Below are positions 44,601 through 54,100 of a stretch of 64,000 nucleotides of DNA, piece after piece (within the stretch, counting starts at the first letter, position 1; each line of letters begins with the position of its first letter). The stretch spans positions 62,001 through 126,000 of the forward strand of contig CBDCPP010000002.1 in assembly GCA_965220315.1 (NCBI GenBank), in the 5' to 3' direction. The stretch is from JAPOXK01 sp965220315 (GTDB lineage: Bacteria; Chloroflexota; Dehalococcoidia; Bin125). A program made the position numbers and the translations under genes. Under the pieces are notes generated by a model. That model was given only the letters and a program-made list of their open reading frames with translations, did not search any database and was not told where the DNA came from.

Positions 44601-46070
44601 CGAGAGCGGGTGGCAGGGCGCTTTTTGGCAGGAGTAGCCGTGCACCCCGAAACGGGGGAGGTGCTGGCCGAATCCAGCACGCTGCTGGATGAAGACACGC
44701 TGGACAAGCTGACCGAGCAAGGGGTGAGCAGTTTCTACGTTCGCAGTCCGATGCTTTGCAATTCGCGCGTCGGCGTTTGCCAGAAATGCTACGGCCGCAG
44801 TTTGGCCACGGGCCGTCCCGTGGAACTAGGCGAAGCGGTGGGAATCATCGCTGCGCAGAGCATTGGCGAACCGGGAACACAGCTGACGATGCGGACGTTC
44901 CACACAGGCGGAGTGGCGGGGCAGGACATTACAAGCGGGTTGCCGCGCGTAGAGGAACTTTTCGAGGCGCGTGCCCCCAAGGGTCAAGCTGTGATCGCTG
45001 AGATCGACGGGCAGGTATCGATCTTGCGTGAGGGAGAGATCCGCAAGGTTCGGCTGACAGCTCGGGAGACCTTCCGCGATGAATACGAGCTACCAGCTGG
45101 CGCGCGCACTATTGTGAAGGATGGGGACGAGGTGGAGGAGGGTGCGGAGCTCGCCACGCTGCCCGCAGCGGAAGACGAAGCTACCAAGCCGAAGCAGCGT
45201 CCGGCGATCCGCGCGCGTGTCGCCGGACGCGTGGAGCGGAAGGCGCGTGCTCGCAAGATCGGGATCGTGTACGAGCACGAAGACGTGCGCGAGTACGCGA
45301 TCCCCGCCGCCGCGCGGCTGCGGCTTGATGAAGGCGCGCAGGTGCAAGGGGGCGACCAGATCACCGAAGGTGCCGTGAATCCGCAGGACATGCTGCGCAT
45401 CCTCGGGGTCGACGCTGTGCACCGCTATCTCGTGACCGAGGTCCAGCAGGTCTACCGCGCGCAAGGGGTCAACATCAACGACAAACACATTGAGGTGATC
45501 GTGCGGCAGATGTTGCGCCGCGTGCGGATCGAGCATCCGGGCGACTCGGATCTGTTGGCTGGCGAGCTGATCGATCGCTTCGCCTATGAGGAACTCAACC
45601 AGCGCCTGCTGACGGCGGGGCAGGAGCCCGCAACGGCACAGTCCGTGCTGCTGGGAGTGACACGGGCCTCGCTCTCAGTCGACTCGTGGTTGGCAGCCGC
45701 GTCGTTCCAAGAGACGACGCGGGTGCTCACCGAGGCTGCAGTGCAGGGTTCCGTGGACCAGCTAGAAGGACTCAAGGAGAACGTTATCATCGGCAAGCTG
45801 ATTCCGGCGCGCTCGAAGATCGAGTTGCCGTCGTTGCCAGAGCCGGAGCCAGTAAGTGTGCTGAGCACCGGCGACTATGGCGAAGGCCTACTCGAGCCCG
45901 AACAACAGGTCGGCCGTCTGAGCGACGAGCAACTGGCAGGTCTCGGCTTCAGCTTCGACGAATTGAGGGAGAAGGCTGGAGAGCCGGTTGGAGCAGCTGC
46001 CAGCGGTGGTTTCAGTCTCGACTCGATCACCAAGGAGGGATACGTCGCTGAGCCAGGAGAAGACGACTAG
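41634..46070 (+). CDS. rpoC: DNA-directed RNA polymerase subunit beta-prime
   Basis: This 1478-residue protein is the catalytic subunit. GAGGAGG precedes the GTG start. The N-terminal zinc site is CMCGKYKRVRYKGIICDKCG, the catalytic loop is NADFDGDQMAVHVPLG with its three Asp, and the second zinc site includes CNSRVGVCQKCYGRSL. Between residues about 140 and 320 there is a highly charged, Ala/Glu/Gln-rich coiled-coil insertion in the clamp region. Comparable N-terminal insertions are known in Thermus and some Chloroflexota. The trigger loop/bridge helix block QSIGEPGTQLTMRTFHTGG is intact. It is followed by a strong terminator hairpin. Confidence 0.98.
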   Translation: MLEVNDFDAIRIALASSDQIRSWSYGEVTKPETINYRTLKPEKDGLFCEKIFGPQKDFECMCGKYKRVRYKGIICDKCGVEVTRSKVRRERMAHIELAAPVSHIWFVKGTPSRMALLLDISPRALERVLYFAQFIISAVNEEQRAKAIERLKLDAKDDVEDAETDLDQKLAQVEKARETALAEIQTALKQALQANEEALEKRTATLQEEAQALRVAVEESDGKTARRNLTLNEVVIVRYTEPVVARRVLKTVEKKLAQQIRAAERQAKKDAAAIEKQVAKDEQDTRDRFFVQENGLREQFNTLRDEINNGAQDRLAELATLRDPVQELDFSAAVLTEQRAVELRERYPGVIHVGMGAEALLSILDRIDLDELSTRLQNQVASAVGQRRKKAMKRLRVVEALRKSGNKAQWMVFQALPVLPPDLRPMVQLDGGRFATSDLNDLYRRVINRNNRLKRLLELGAPEIIIRNEKRMLQESVDSLIDNGRRGRAVTGSGSHKLKSLSDMLKGKQGRFRQNLLGKRVDYAGRSVIVVGPGLKLHQCGLPKRMALELFKPFIMHELVERGLAHNIKSAKRVVERAHPEVWDVLDDVVKSRPVLLNRAPTLHRLGIQAFEPVLVDGSAIQIHPLVCAAFNADFDGDQMAVHVPLGREAVAEARQIMLSTRNLLSPSSGEPVIAPTLDMVMGCYYLTIVTENQQGEYRAGSPPQGVYSSFEEARLAHDLNKLSLHAKILVRDERTNSELVKTTVGRIIFDEVVPKGLPYQNALMDKKALKELVTRSYVELGTDETAEFADHIKHVGFRYATRSGITIAADEIRVPEEKEALLQEAQQRVEEIREQYQMGLMTGTERYDQTVQVWTEATDKVTNAISDHLGEYGSVYLMVASGAKGNIAQVRQMAGMRGLMSDPSGRIIELPIRSSFKEGLSVLEYFISTHGARKGLADTALRTADSGYLTRRLIDVAQDVIVREEDCVNPNGLLFREQPEDRGLLEPLRERVAGRFLAGVAVHPETGEVLAESSTLLDEDTLDKLTEQGVSSFYVRSPMLCNSRVGVCQKCYGRSLATGRPVELGEAVGIIAAQSIGEPGTQLTMRTFHTGGVAGQDITSGLPRVEELFEARAPKGQAVIAEIDGQVSILREGEIRKVRLTARETFRDEYELPAGARTIVKDGDEVEEGAELATLPAAEDEATKPKQRPAIRARVAGRVERKARARKIGIVYEHEDVREYAIPAAARLRLDEGAQVQGGDQITEGAVNPQDMLRILGVDAVHRYLVTEVQQVYRAQGVNINDKHIEVIVRQMLRRVRIEHPGDSDLLAGELIDRFAYEELNQRLLTAGQEPATAQSVLLGVTRASLSVDSWLAAASFQETTRVLTEAAVQGSVDQLEGLKENVIIGKLIPARSKIELPSLPEPEPVSVLSTGDYGEGLLEPEQQVGRLSDEQLAGLGFSFDELREKAGEPVGAAASGGFSLDSITKEGYVAEPGEDD

Positions 46071-46122
46071 TTCTCTCTACATCCCTTTTTTCTAGTCAAG
46101 GGCCTCCAAAAGACAGAGGCCA

Positions 46123-46162
46123 CGAACGAGAACGGGGCCCCTTGGGGCCCCGTTCTCGTTCG
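46123..46162. terminator. Strong bidirectional hairpin between rpoC and groEL
   Basis: A perfect 19-bp inverted repeat (from CGAACGAGAACGGGGCCCC) with a 2-base centre lies between the convergent ends of rpoC and groEL. Smaller hairpins flank it at 46101-46121 (GGCCTC/GAGGCC) and 46168-46185 (TTAGATC/GATCTAA). It should stop transcription from both sides. Confidence 0.85.
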
Positions 46163-46196
46163 CCTATTTAGATCTGACGATCTAACAGTCCTCTGA

Positions 46197-47825
46197 CTAG
46201 TAATCCTCTGGCATCCCAGCGCCAGGCGGAATCGCCGGCGCGTTGACGGGGATGTCTGTGACCAGCGAGTCCGTAGTCAACACCATCCCGGCGATGGAAA
46301 CGGCGTTTTCGATAGCGGACCGCACAACCTTGACGGGGTCGAGGATGCCCAACTCGAACATACTGCCGTACTGGTCGCGAGCCGCATCGTAGCCATACTC
46401 GGCGTTGTCCTTACGGCTGACAGCATTGACCACAACCGCCCCTTCTTGTCCAGCGTTCTCAGCGATACGGACGAGGGGAGAGACGAGCGCCGTGTGAAGC
46501 AACTCGACTGCCGTGAGTTCGTCACCATCGAGCTGTTTGCGCAGAGGCTCCAGCGCGGAGCGGGAGCGGAGCAAGGCAACGCCACCACCAGCGACGATCC
46601 CCTCCTCCACCGCAGCGCGGGTAGCGCTGAGCGCATCCTCAAGCTTGGCCTTCTTCTCTTTCAGCTCCACTTCAGTAGGAGCACCAACCTTGAGGACGGC
46701 CACGCCACCTGCCAGGCGGGCCTGGCGCTCTTGGAGCTTCTCGCGATCGAAATCGGACGAGGTGACATCAATGGCAGCGCGGATCTCCTTCATGCGATTC
46801 TGAACCGCCTCATCGCTTCCTGCACCTTCGACGATCGTAGTACTGTCCTTGGTCGAAACGACGCGGCGCGCCCGGCCGAGGTCGGCTACTTGTATCTGCT
46901 CCAAAGTCCGGCCCATATCCCTGAGAATCGCGGTGCCACCGGTGAGAATGGCGATATCCTCAAGCATCGCCTTGCGCCGGTCGCCGAAACCGGGCGCCTT
47001 GATCGCGAGCACATTGACAGTGCCACGCATCTTGTTGACGACCAGAGTGGCGAGCGCTTCGCCGTCGATATCCTCGGCGATGATTATGAAATTCTTCGTG
47101 ATCTGCAGTACCTTCTCGACGAGCGGGACGATGTCATTGACAGCCGAGATTTTGTAGTCGGTCAGAAGGATGTAGGCGTCCTCAATGGATGCCTCCATGC
47201 GGTCGGGATTAGTGACGAAGTAGGGGGAGATGTAGCCGCGGTCCCACTGCAACCCGTCGACGAATTCCGTATCCATCTGCAGGCCCTTGGACTCCTCGAC
47301 CGTGATGACGCCATCCTTGCCGACCTTTTCCATGACATCGGCGATCATCTGGCCGACCTCTTCGTTGGCCGCACTGATGGAGGCGACCGCAGCGATCTCA
47401 TCCTTGGTCTGCACCGGCCGCGCTTGACTGCGCAGCTCCTCCACGATCGCGCGCGATCCGTTATCGAGGCCGCGCTTCAGTCCCATCGCACTGGCCCCAG
47501 CGGCGAGGTTGCGCATGCCTTCGCCAACGATCGCCTGGGCAAGCACGGTCGCAGTAGTGGTGCCGTCACCGGCGACATCGTTGGTGCGGGTTGCGACCTC
47601 CTTGGCGAGCTGCGCGCCTAAGTTTTCAAAGGGGCCCTGCAATTCGATCTCGCGGGCGATTGTCACGCCGTCATTGATGATCAGGGGAGCGCCAAACTTC
47701 TTTTCCAACACCACGTTGCGGCCACGTGGACCCAGCGTGATGCGAACTGCGTTGGCGAGTTGATCGACGCCTTCTTTCAGCGCCTTGCGCGCCGTGAGAT
47801 CGAACAATAACTGCTTTGGGGGCAT
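46197..47825 (-). CDS. groEL: 60-kDa chaperonin GroEL
   Basis: GroEL is the ring chaperone that folds proteins with GroES. The 542-residue protein has TLGPRGRNVVLEKKFGAP, the ATP-site NDVAGDGTTTATVLAQAI, the hinge/apical segments and AAVEEGIVAGGGVALL. The C-terminus ends in PPGAGMPEDY and lacks the usual Gly-Gly-Met tail. It lies 87 bases downstream of groES and shares its CIRCE-controlled promoter. Confidence 0.97.
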   Translation of the reverse strand: MPPKQLLFDLTARKALKEGVDQLANAVRITLGPRGRNVVLEKKFGAPLIINDGVTIAREIELQGPFENLGAQLAKEVATRTNDVAGDGTTTATVLAQAIVGEGMRNLAAGASAMGLKRGLDNGSRAIVEELRSQARPVQTKDEIAAVASISAANEEVGQMIADVMEKVGKDGVITVEESKGLQMDTEFVDGLQWDRGYISPYFVTNPDRMEASIEDAYILLTDYKISAVNDIVPLVEKVLQITKNFIIIAEDIDGEALATLVVNKMRGTVNVLAIKAPGFGDRRKAMLEDIAILTGGTAILRDMGRTLEQIQVADLGRARRVVSTKDSTTIVEGAGSDEAVQNRMKEIRAAIDVTSSDFDREKLQERQARLAGGVAVLKVGAPTEVELKEKKAKLEDALSATRAAVEEGIVAGGGVALLRSRSALEPLRKQLDGDELTAVELLHTALVSPLVRIAENAGQEGAVVVNAVSRKDNAEYGYDAARDQYGSMFELGILDPVKVVRSAIENAVSIAGMVLTTDSLVTDIPVNAPAIPPGAGMPEDY

Positions 47826-47912
47826 TCCGAACGTCCTTTCCTCGGGGCCGGCACCGTTCGCTACGAAGCGAGCGGGCGGCGATAGTGCACGCTTGGGGAA
47901 GGACCCTGCGGG

Positions 47913-48218
47913 CTAGACAATAACTTTAGCGAGGATCTCGCGCTCCTCGAGCACGATCAAGTCGTCGCGTTCCACCTTGACCTCTTGACCGGTGTACTTC
48001 TTATAAAGGATCCGGTCACCAACCGCGATGTCAAGCGGGATGCGTTCGCCACTCTCATCGCGCTTGCCGGGGCCTACCGCGATCACTTCCCCTTGCTGGG
48101 GTTTCTCTTTTGCGGTCTCCGGAATCACGATGCCGCTGGCGAGCACTTGCTCTTGCTGCAACGGCTGGATCACGATGCGGTCGCCCAGGGGCTCGAGTCT
48201 GAAGCTGCTATCTGCCAT
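47913..48218 (-). CDS. groES: 10-kDa co-chaperonin GroES
   Basis: This caps the GroEL ring. The 101-residue protein starts at the ATG at 48218 (MADSSFRLEPLGDRIVIQPL) behind GAGAGGA. The mobile loop (SGIVIPETAKEKPQQGEVIA), VGPGKRDESGERIPLD and VGDRILYKKYTGQEV are typical. A longer open frame upstream runs through the CIRCE operator and is rejected. Confidence 0.97.
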   Translation of the reverse strand: MADSSFRLEPLGDRIVIQPLQQEQVLASGIVIPETAKEKPQQGEVIAVGPGKRDESGERIPLDIAVGDRILYKKYTGQEVKVERDDLIVLEEREILAKVIV

Positions 48219-48292
48219 GGTTCCTCTCGGCGCTCGTTTGGTCGGCCGGTGCCGGCCGGATCTGGAATACCCGCCTCGTCGGACGGTTGTGC

Positions 48293-48319
48293 TTAGCACT
48301 CTTCACCTTTGAGTGCCAA
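48293..48319 (-). promoter_or_regulatory. CIRCE operator (HrcA binding site) of groES-groEL
   Basis: TTAGCACTC-N9-GAGTGCCAA matches the CIRCE inverted repeat (TTAGCACTC-N9-GAGTGCTAA) with one mismatch. It lies 75 bases upstream of groES and next to the promoter at 48325-48354, so HrcA repression in the absence of heat stress is expected. The hrcA gene itself is not in the window. Confidence 0.93.
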
Positions 48320-48324
48320 GCGGC

Positions 48325-48354
48325 ATAGTATCGGCTCGCCTGGCCGGGATGCAA
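48325..48354 (-). promoter_or_regulatory. Promoter of groES-groEL
   Basis: On the minus strand TTGCAT (48349-48354), an 18-base spacer and TACTAT (48325-48330) form a sigma70-like promoter. The predicted transcription start falls inside the CIRCE operator, the usual arrangement. Confidence 0.7.
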
Positions 48355-48446
48355 GAGCCGCAATGCAGCCGCAGCATCGGAAGCGCTCCAAGGGCGAATC
48401 GCCAAGAGGTATGTTCGGAAAACACGGAACCGTGTATCCTGCAACG

Positions 48447-48836
48447 GTGAAGAGAGAGCAGCGCGGCACGCAGCAACAAGCAAAAACTGCGCAGCACCGA
48501 ACTCCCAAACGCAGGGACCCCGACTGGGATGCGCGCACAATCCTTCGGTTGCGGCGCCATATGCGGCTCACCCAAACCGAGCTGGCGGAGGAGCTAAACG
48601 CTCGCCAGCAAACTGTTTCGGAGTGGGAAACCGGACGCTACCGCCCCCGTGGACCTTCGTCGCGCCTGCTCACCTTGATTGCGGAGCAGGCCGGCTTCGC
48701 GTACCGGACAAGCAGTCTCCATCCACCCGCAGAGAGCGAAGCCGTCGGCGTCGACCGTACCGGGACGCTCCCGCAAAAGGAAAGGGATCCACTTAGGGAG
48801 AGACCTGGCAAGCGCCAGCGCTTGTCCCCTAAGTAA
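48447..48836 (+). CDS. XRE-family helix-turn-helix regulator
   Basis: This is a small DNA-binding protein with one Cro/CI-type helix-turn-helix: TILRLRRHMRLTQTELAEEL, then RQQTVSEWETGRYRPRGPSS. The basic N-terminal part (KREQRGTQQQAKTAQ) and polar C-terminal tail have no recognised domain. The start is uncertain: GTG near 48447 is taken because it lies beyond the divergent promoter; earlier in-frame starts exist back to 48309, inside the CIRCE region. It ends 5 bases before the DUF2851 gene, so the two form an operon. Pairing of this HTH type with DUF2851 is, to my recollection, seen in Chloroflexota. Confidence 0.8.
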   Translation: MKREQRGTQQQAKTAQHRTPKRRDPDWDARTILRLRRHMRLTQTELAEELNARQQTVSEWETGRYRPRGPSSRLLTLIAEQAGFAYRTSSLHPPAESEAVGVDRTGTLPQKERDPLRERPGKRQRLSPK

Positions 48837-48841
48837 AAGGG

Positions 48842-50089
48842 ATGCAAGCGACTGCGACCCGTACCCCGGGGCCAACTGGCGAGGCGGAGTTGCAGCGGGT
48901 CTGGGCGGAGGACCCACTGCCGCAGCCACTGCGCTGCCTGGACGGCGAGTTACTGCGCGTGATCTTTCGCGGCCGCGCGAACAGCGGCGCCGGGCCGGAC
49001 TTCCGCAACGCCATCTTCCTCAATGGAAAGCAGCGCCCCGTGCGCGGCGATGTTGAGATGCATTGCCGCCTAGCCGATTGGTGGGCCCACGGCCATGAGA
49101 GCGACCCTGCCTACCGGGCGGTGACGCTGCACATCGTCGCAGCGGGCGGCGGCGGAAACACGCGGCCGCGATGCGGACGTATCGCCGAGCTACGGGTGAC
49201 CGAATCCGGCGCCACGTCGCCCGCTGCAGTGGAACAGTGCTGCGCGCTCTCGCTCACGCGCCAACCGCAGGCACTCCGCACTGCGCTGATGCGACTGGGG
49301 CGGCGGCGCCTGCGAGCGAAGGCATTGGTAGTAGGCAGGGCACTACATGCCCTACCTGGAGTGCCTCCAGCACCAGACTCCTGTCGAGACCAAGTCGCCT
49401 ACGAAGCGCTGTTGCGCGCATTAGGCCAAGGTGGCACCGGAGCAGCGACGATGAGCGCATTGGCCCGTTTCGTACCTCTTGCCGACCTGCCTGCCCTGCA
49501 ACCGGGTGATGAGTCAACATTCGCAACGATCTTATTGCGCGGCTACGAAACGGTACGACGCGCACTGTGGGACGAGCGACTGCCGCCCGTAACCCCGGCG
49601 CGCCCGGCTAATTCCATAGAGCGGCGCCTGCGATCCGCGGCGCGCGTGATCGCCCCGGATCGTGCGATCGCCGCGCGCTTCGCAGCCCTAGCTTCGGCGC
49701 CGGCCGCCGAGGCGACACGGGAGCTGCGCGCGCTCAGCGGCCTGAGCAACCAGGCGGCTACCCAATTGCTTGTCGACGCGGCCTACCCATTCGCGTTGGC
49801 GGCTTCAGGCATGGATGTCACCAAGCTAGAACGGAGTTGGCTAACGCTGCCGGGTGCTCACTACGGGCGAACGAAGACCTTGCGCGCGCAACTGACGGCG
49901 GCCGGTCTGCGGGACTGGCGCAACGGCTGCACGCAGGGCCTGCTTGCCTTGGAGAGAGGCTACTGCGGCTGTGGGGCGGTAGCGATCTGCCCATTGCGCC
50001 ATTTCCGCGCGCACGAGCCTCAAGCGAGTGCGGCGATTGAGCAGCTTGTGCAGTCAGTGCCACCGACCTCGGGCGTGCAGCTGCGCTAA
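48842..50089 (+). CDS. DUF2851 family protein
   Basis: The 415-residue protein matches the DUF2851 pattern: LQRVWAEDPLPQPLRCLDG, the SGAGPDFRNAIF motif, RGDVEMHCRLADWWAHGHES, and a C-terminal Cys-containing block (RGYCGCGAVAICPLRHF). The GPDF...GDVE..H arrangement of acidic and His residues looks nuclease-like, but no function is established that I know of. It follows the XRE regulator by 5 bases and its stop overlaps the convergent tsaD stop by 4 bases. Confidence 0.85.
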   Translation: MQATATRTPGPTGEAELQRVWAEDPLPQPLRCLDGELLRVIFRGRANSGAGPDFRNAIFLNGKQRPVRGDVEMHCRLADWWAHGHESDPAYRAVTLHIVAAGGGGNTRPRCGRIAELRVTESGATSPAAVEQCCALSLTRQPQALRTALMRLGRRRLRAKALVVGRALHALPGVPPAPDSCRDQVAYEALLRALGQGGTGAATMSALARFVPLADLPALQPGDESTFATILLRGYETVRRALWDERLPPVTPARPANSIERRLRSAARVIAPDRAIAARFAALASAPAAEATRELRALSGLSNQAATQLLVDAAYPFALAASGMDVTKLERSWLTLPGAHYGRTKTLRAQLTAAGLRDWRNGCTQGLLALERGYCGCGAVAICPLRHFRAHEPQASAAIEQLVQSVPPTSGVQLR

Positions 50090-51147
50090 TCGGTTGTCGT
50101 AGAAGAGCGCGGTGCGGGTTTTGCGATCGAATGCGTCCCTGCCGTGGAGAAGAGATCGAAGCCCAGGCCGCCATCGCCGAGGGCATCCCGCCGGTAGAAG
50201 GCGGCCGCGCCGATCATCGCGGCATTATCTGTACAGAGTGCCAGCGGGGGCAGACGTACCTCGATCCCCAACCGCTCTCCACAACGCTCCTGCAAGGCGT
50301 CTCGCAGTGCGCCGTTGGCAGCGACACCACCAGCGGCCAGCACCGTACGGACCTCGTACATCGCCGCCGCCGCCGCCGTTTTCGTCACCAGCGCATCGAC
50401 CACGGCCTCCTGGAAGGCACGGGCCAGCGGACCGGGGTTTTGCGGCGGCTGCTCGCGGATCCTGTGCAACACTGCCGTTTTGAGGCCGCTGAACGAGAAG
50501 TCGAACGTGCCCGGGAGCCGCGCACGGGGGAGCCGTTCAGCCGCGCGCTGGGCTGTGGCGGCAGCTTGCTCGATGGGAGGCCCGCCCGGAAAGGGGAGCC
50601 CGAGAAGCCGCGCCACTTTATCGAAGGCTTCGCCAGCTGCGTCGTCAAGCGTGCCGCCCAGCCGCGTGAGACGACCGTGATTCTCCATCAGGAGCAGCTC
50701 ACTGTGGCCGCCACTCACCACCAGGCAGACTGCGGGGAGCGGCGGGGGCGCGCCGCCATGCCGGGCGCGGGCCAGATCCAACCAGTTTGCATAGATATGG
50801 CCCTCAATGTGATGTACCGGCAGGCAAGGCAGACCGCGGGCCCAGGCGATCGCCTTCGCGGCGTTCACCCCGACAAGGAGCGAGCCTCCGAGGCCGGGAC
50901 CCTGCGTGACGGCGATTGCATTGAGGTCCGTCCAACTACAACCAGCATCATGGAGAGTCTCTTGTAGAACGGCAGCGAGGCTGCGCAGATGCTCTCGCCC
51001 CGCGAGTTCGGGCACAACGCCGCCGTACCGACGATGGACTTCGATTTGTGAAGCGACAACCGATGCTCGAATAGTTAGGCCGTCCGCTACCACCGCAGCA
51101 GCGTTCTCGTCACAAGAGGTTTCGAGCGCGAGTACCGTGAAGGACAC
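50086..51147 (-). CDS. tsaD: tRNA N6-adenosine threonylcarbamoyltransferase
   Basis: TsaD transfers threonylcarbamoyl to A37 of ANN-decoding tRNAs, with TsaB and TsaE. The 353-residue protein has LALETSCDENAAAVV, GVVPELAGREHL, the metal-binding HHIEGHIYAN (two His), VVSGGHSELLLM, LDDAAGEAFDKVARLLGL and the C-terminal AAGGVAANGALRDAL and LCTDNAAMIG. Start and length fit the family. It is convergent with the DUF2851 gene. Confidence 0.96.
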   Translation of the reverse strand: MSFTVLALETSCDENAAAVVADGLTIRASVVASQIEVHRRYGGVVPELAGREHLRSLAAVLQETLHDAGCSWTDLNAIAVTQGPGLGGSLLVGVNAAKAIAWARGLPCLPVHHIEGHIYANWLDLARARHGGAPPPLPAVCLVVSGGHSELLLMENHGRLTRLGGTLDDAAGEAFDKVARLLGLPFPGGPPIEQAAATAQRAAERLPRARLPGTFDFSFSGLKTAVLHRIREQPPQNPGPLARAFQEAVVDALVTKTAAAAAMYEVRTVLAAGGVAANGALRDALQERCGERLGIEVRLPPLALCTDNAAMIGAAAFYRRDALGDGGLGFDLFSTAGTHSIAKPAPRSSTTTD

Positions 51148-51188
51148 AGCAGCAGTTTAGCCAGCCGTTTGGATAGGCGTGTACAGCG

Positions 51189-54100
51189 CTAGTTGGTCGG
51201 GGCCGCGGCCGAGGACGGGAACGCAGGTAACGCCGAAGTCAAGAGTGCGTCAGGTGTGACGTAATAGAGCCGACCGGCAGCCTCGTCGACGGCGACCCCG
51301 CGTAGACCGGCGAGGAGGTCATCTCGGATCTGGACGCGCAAACCGCCAGATGGGTCGAAGACAACCACGCGATTGTTACCCCGATCGACCGCGTAGATCA
51401 GGCCGGTCTGGCTCCCGAGCTTCAGCGAAGCAGCAAATAAGAGAGGACGATCGAGACCAACTTCTGTGAATGCTTGCTCGCCGCCGCCGAAAAAGCGACG
51501 GAGGCGGCCGTCGCTGCTGGCCACGAAAATGGCTCCCGCCACGACGATGGAATTCGCGCCCGTAAGCTCCGTACGCTCCAGCACCGGCGTGCCTCTGATC
51601 AGTGAGCCGTCCGGGCCGCTGCTGTAGCGCCAGACGCTCCCGCCAGCGACATCTAAGAGATAGACCGCCGTTCCCTCCGCTGTGACAGCGTCGACCGAAC
51701 CAAGCGCGGCAGCATCCGGTAGCCCGATGGCGCTCAGTCCAGCGCCAGGCGCATAGCGAAAGAGTTGCCGCTCGGTATCGAGAATGTAAAGACTTGATTC
51801 GGCCACGGACCAATGTACGTCAACCGGAGCCGCGACGGTGGTCGTCCCCACCAGGTCACCTTGGCGCAGCACGGTGACTGGTTCGCCCGTACCTTCAATC
51901 GGCCAGGCAAAGACGCGGCCACCGCTTTCATCCAGCAGGTAGATCTCCGACTGTCCAACCTCCACTTCGCCCAGTGCGAATGGCGGCGCGACTAACGTGC
52001 TCAAGTTAAGCGCGACGGCGACATCGTCTGGCCGGACGATGAGATTGATCCGCTGCAAGGCCGTTTCGATCTCAGCTTGGAGTACGACAGCTTCCTCGTT
52101 AGCGGGCTCGGACTCCAACGCCTCCGCCACGCTCGCGACTGCGAGTTCCAGTTCCTCTCGGACGATCTGCGGCTCCTGCTCGAGCGAGGCGGCGCGGAAG
52201 CGTAAGCGCGCCTCGGCGATCAGTCTGTCAACCTGGTTTGACTGCGACTCCCGCAGCAGGTCCGGCACCAATAGCACCCCTCCTATGATCACGAGCACCC
52301 CGATCGTGCCACCGAGCACTAAAACGACGGTTGTCCAGTTCGTCCCCCAGCCGTGCTGGCGGCCACTTTCAGGTCCACGCGGGCGGCTACGTGCGTGCAA
52401 GTTGGGGACGATGCGACGCAACCCAAACAACGGGTTCGTAGCAGAAGTGGCGTCGAGGTCTCGCTTTTCTGGCAGTAAAACATGGGGCAGCGGACTGAAG
52501 GGGTTAGCGGGCCAAGCCGCTGATTCCACGGTTACCGATGGTTCGAGTACAAGTTCAGCGGGTTCGAAAGCGTGCGCTCCTTCAAGCCAAGACACTTGGC
52601 CCACCATCAAGTCGGCCACTGCCGTGGCGGCAGTAGGTTGCGCCACCCGGGTAGCGGCACCGGGAACGGATCCGCCTGCAAGGAATGGCGGAGCAGACGG
52701 CGGCTGTTGGGGAAGCGACAACGGGAAGATTTGTGTGAGCAGAGGATTGACCGCTTGGGGAGGAGTAGCCGTGGCGCCGCCGGGACCGAGGAGACTCGCG
52801 TGCGCCGGAGGATCGTCCCTGTCTGGCGGGGCTTCCATACTAGCCGGGCTGGGTTCGAGGAGAGGAGGAGCAGGGGCGGGCTCGCCCATATCTTCGTCGT
52901 TTCCGGCGGAGCGGCTCCAGTTCCCTTGCTCTCGGCCGGAGGAGGAATCATCGCGGTTCTCGGTTAGGCGTCGAGGGGTTGTTTCTGGCGATCCATGCCT
53001 CTGCGCCGCCGTCTCAGATGCCTCTGAGGGTGCTGGTCCCCCTTCCCCAAGCCCATAGATGCTTTCAGCCTTCCCCGAGCCACCGTCAGCTGACTCACCG
53101 GCCTTCTCATGAGAAGGGAGAGGGCCATCATCGTTCCGAGGTGGAGATTCGTGGGAGGAAGGATCGGCTAGGTCGTCATCCTGCACCCCTGGGCTTGATA
53201 AAGAGTCCTGCTGAGCAGCTTTGGATTTGGCAGGGGGCTCTCCAAGGTTATCCACCGCCGTTCCCAACAGGTCGCCGCCCTCAAGCGGGGATGGCGGCTC
53301 GTTGGATGTGCCAGGCAGATGGAACTCCGCAGGTTCGAACGGCGGCAGCACCAGCGCGACTGGGTCAATGCGATCGGACGCGATGGACCCAACCGCCGCT
53401 GCCGAGCCAATCCAAAGATCGCTGAGCGGTGAGGGAGAAGTTTCCGCAGCCTTAGGGATGCCATGCTGCCTCCCCTGTCCCGCACTGCTCGCCATCCCGG
53501 GCTCCACCGCCTTCCAGGGGTCATCACCAACAGTGCGGTGTCTCCAGCCGAGGATGCGTCGCAAGCCACCGGTGATCGTGTCCAAGACGCTAGCGCGAGC
53601 GAGTGACGCACTTGCCGGGGTCTCGCTCGAACCGCCAGATCTTGACGGCGCCCCCTGCGCTTCGGCAGCGCGCGGCGCAGGGGGCGGGGCGCCGCCGAGC
53701 CCATAGCTCGTCTCGCCAGCGGCGGGCCGCTCCCCTTCGAGTCCGGGCGGCGGCTCGATCGGAGTGGCTGAGGCCGCCTCCCCCATCTCACGCACGTCGC
53801 CCGGTATTGGTTCAGCCTGGATCGGTTCGGCATCCGGCAGCGGTTCCTCCCTCTGGGACAACATGGACGCGGCGGCGACATCCGCGTCGACGGGCACCGC
53901 CGGTGTGAGGTAGGCAACGGCCGATAGCGGCGCGACAACCAGCGCCGACACGCTGGGCAAGGTGATGAGGAACGGGTATAGGGACGCGAGGACTTCGTCT
54001 GGCGGCGTATCTTGTAGCCGCTCCCGCACGGCGTCCGAAAAGATCTCATGCGCCGCACGGCTGATGAGTAGGATATAGCCGTCAGCGCCGAACTCCACGT

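Noticed and set aside
46446..47621. A 391-codon plus-strand frame antisense to groEL
   Set aside because: Shadow frame; groEL is unmistakable on the other strand.
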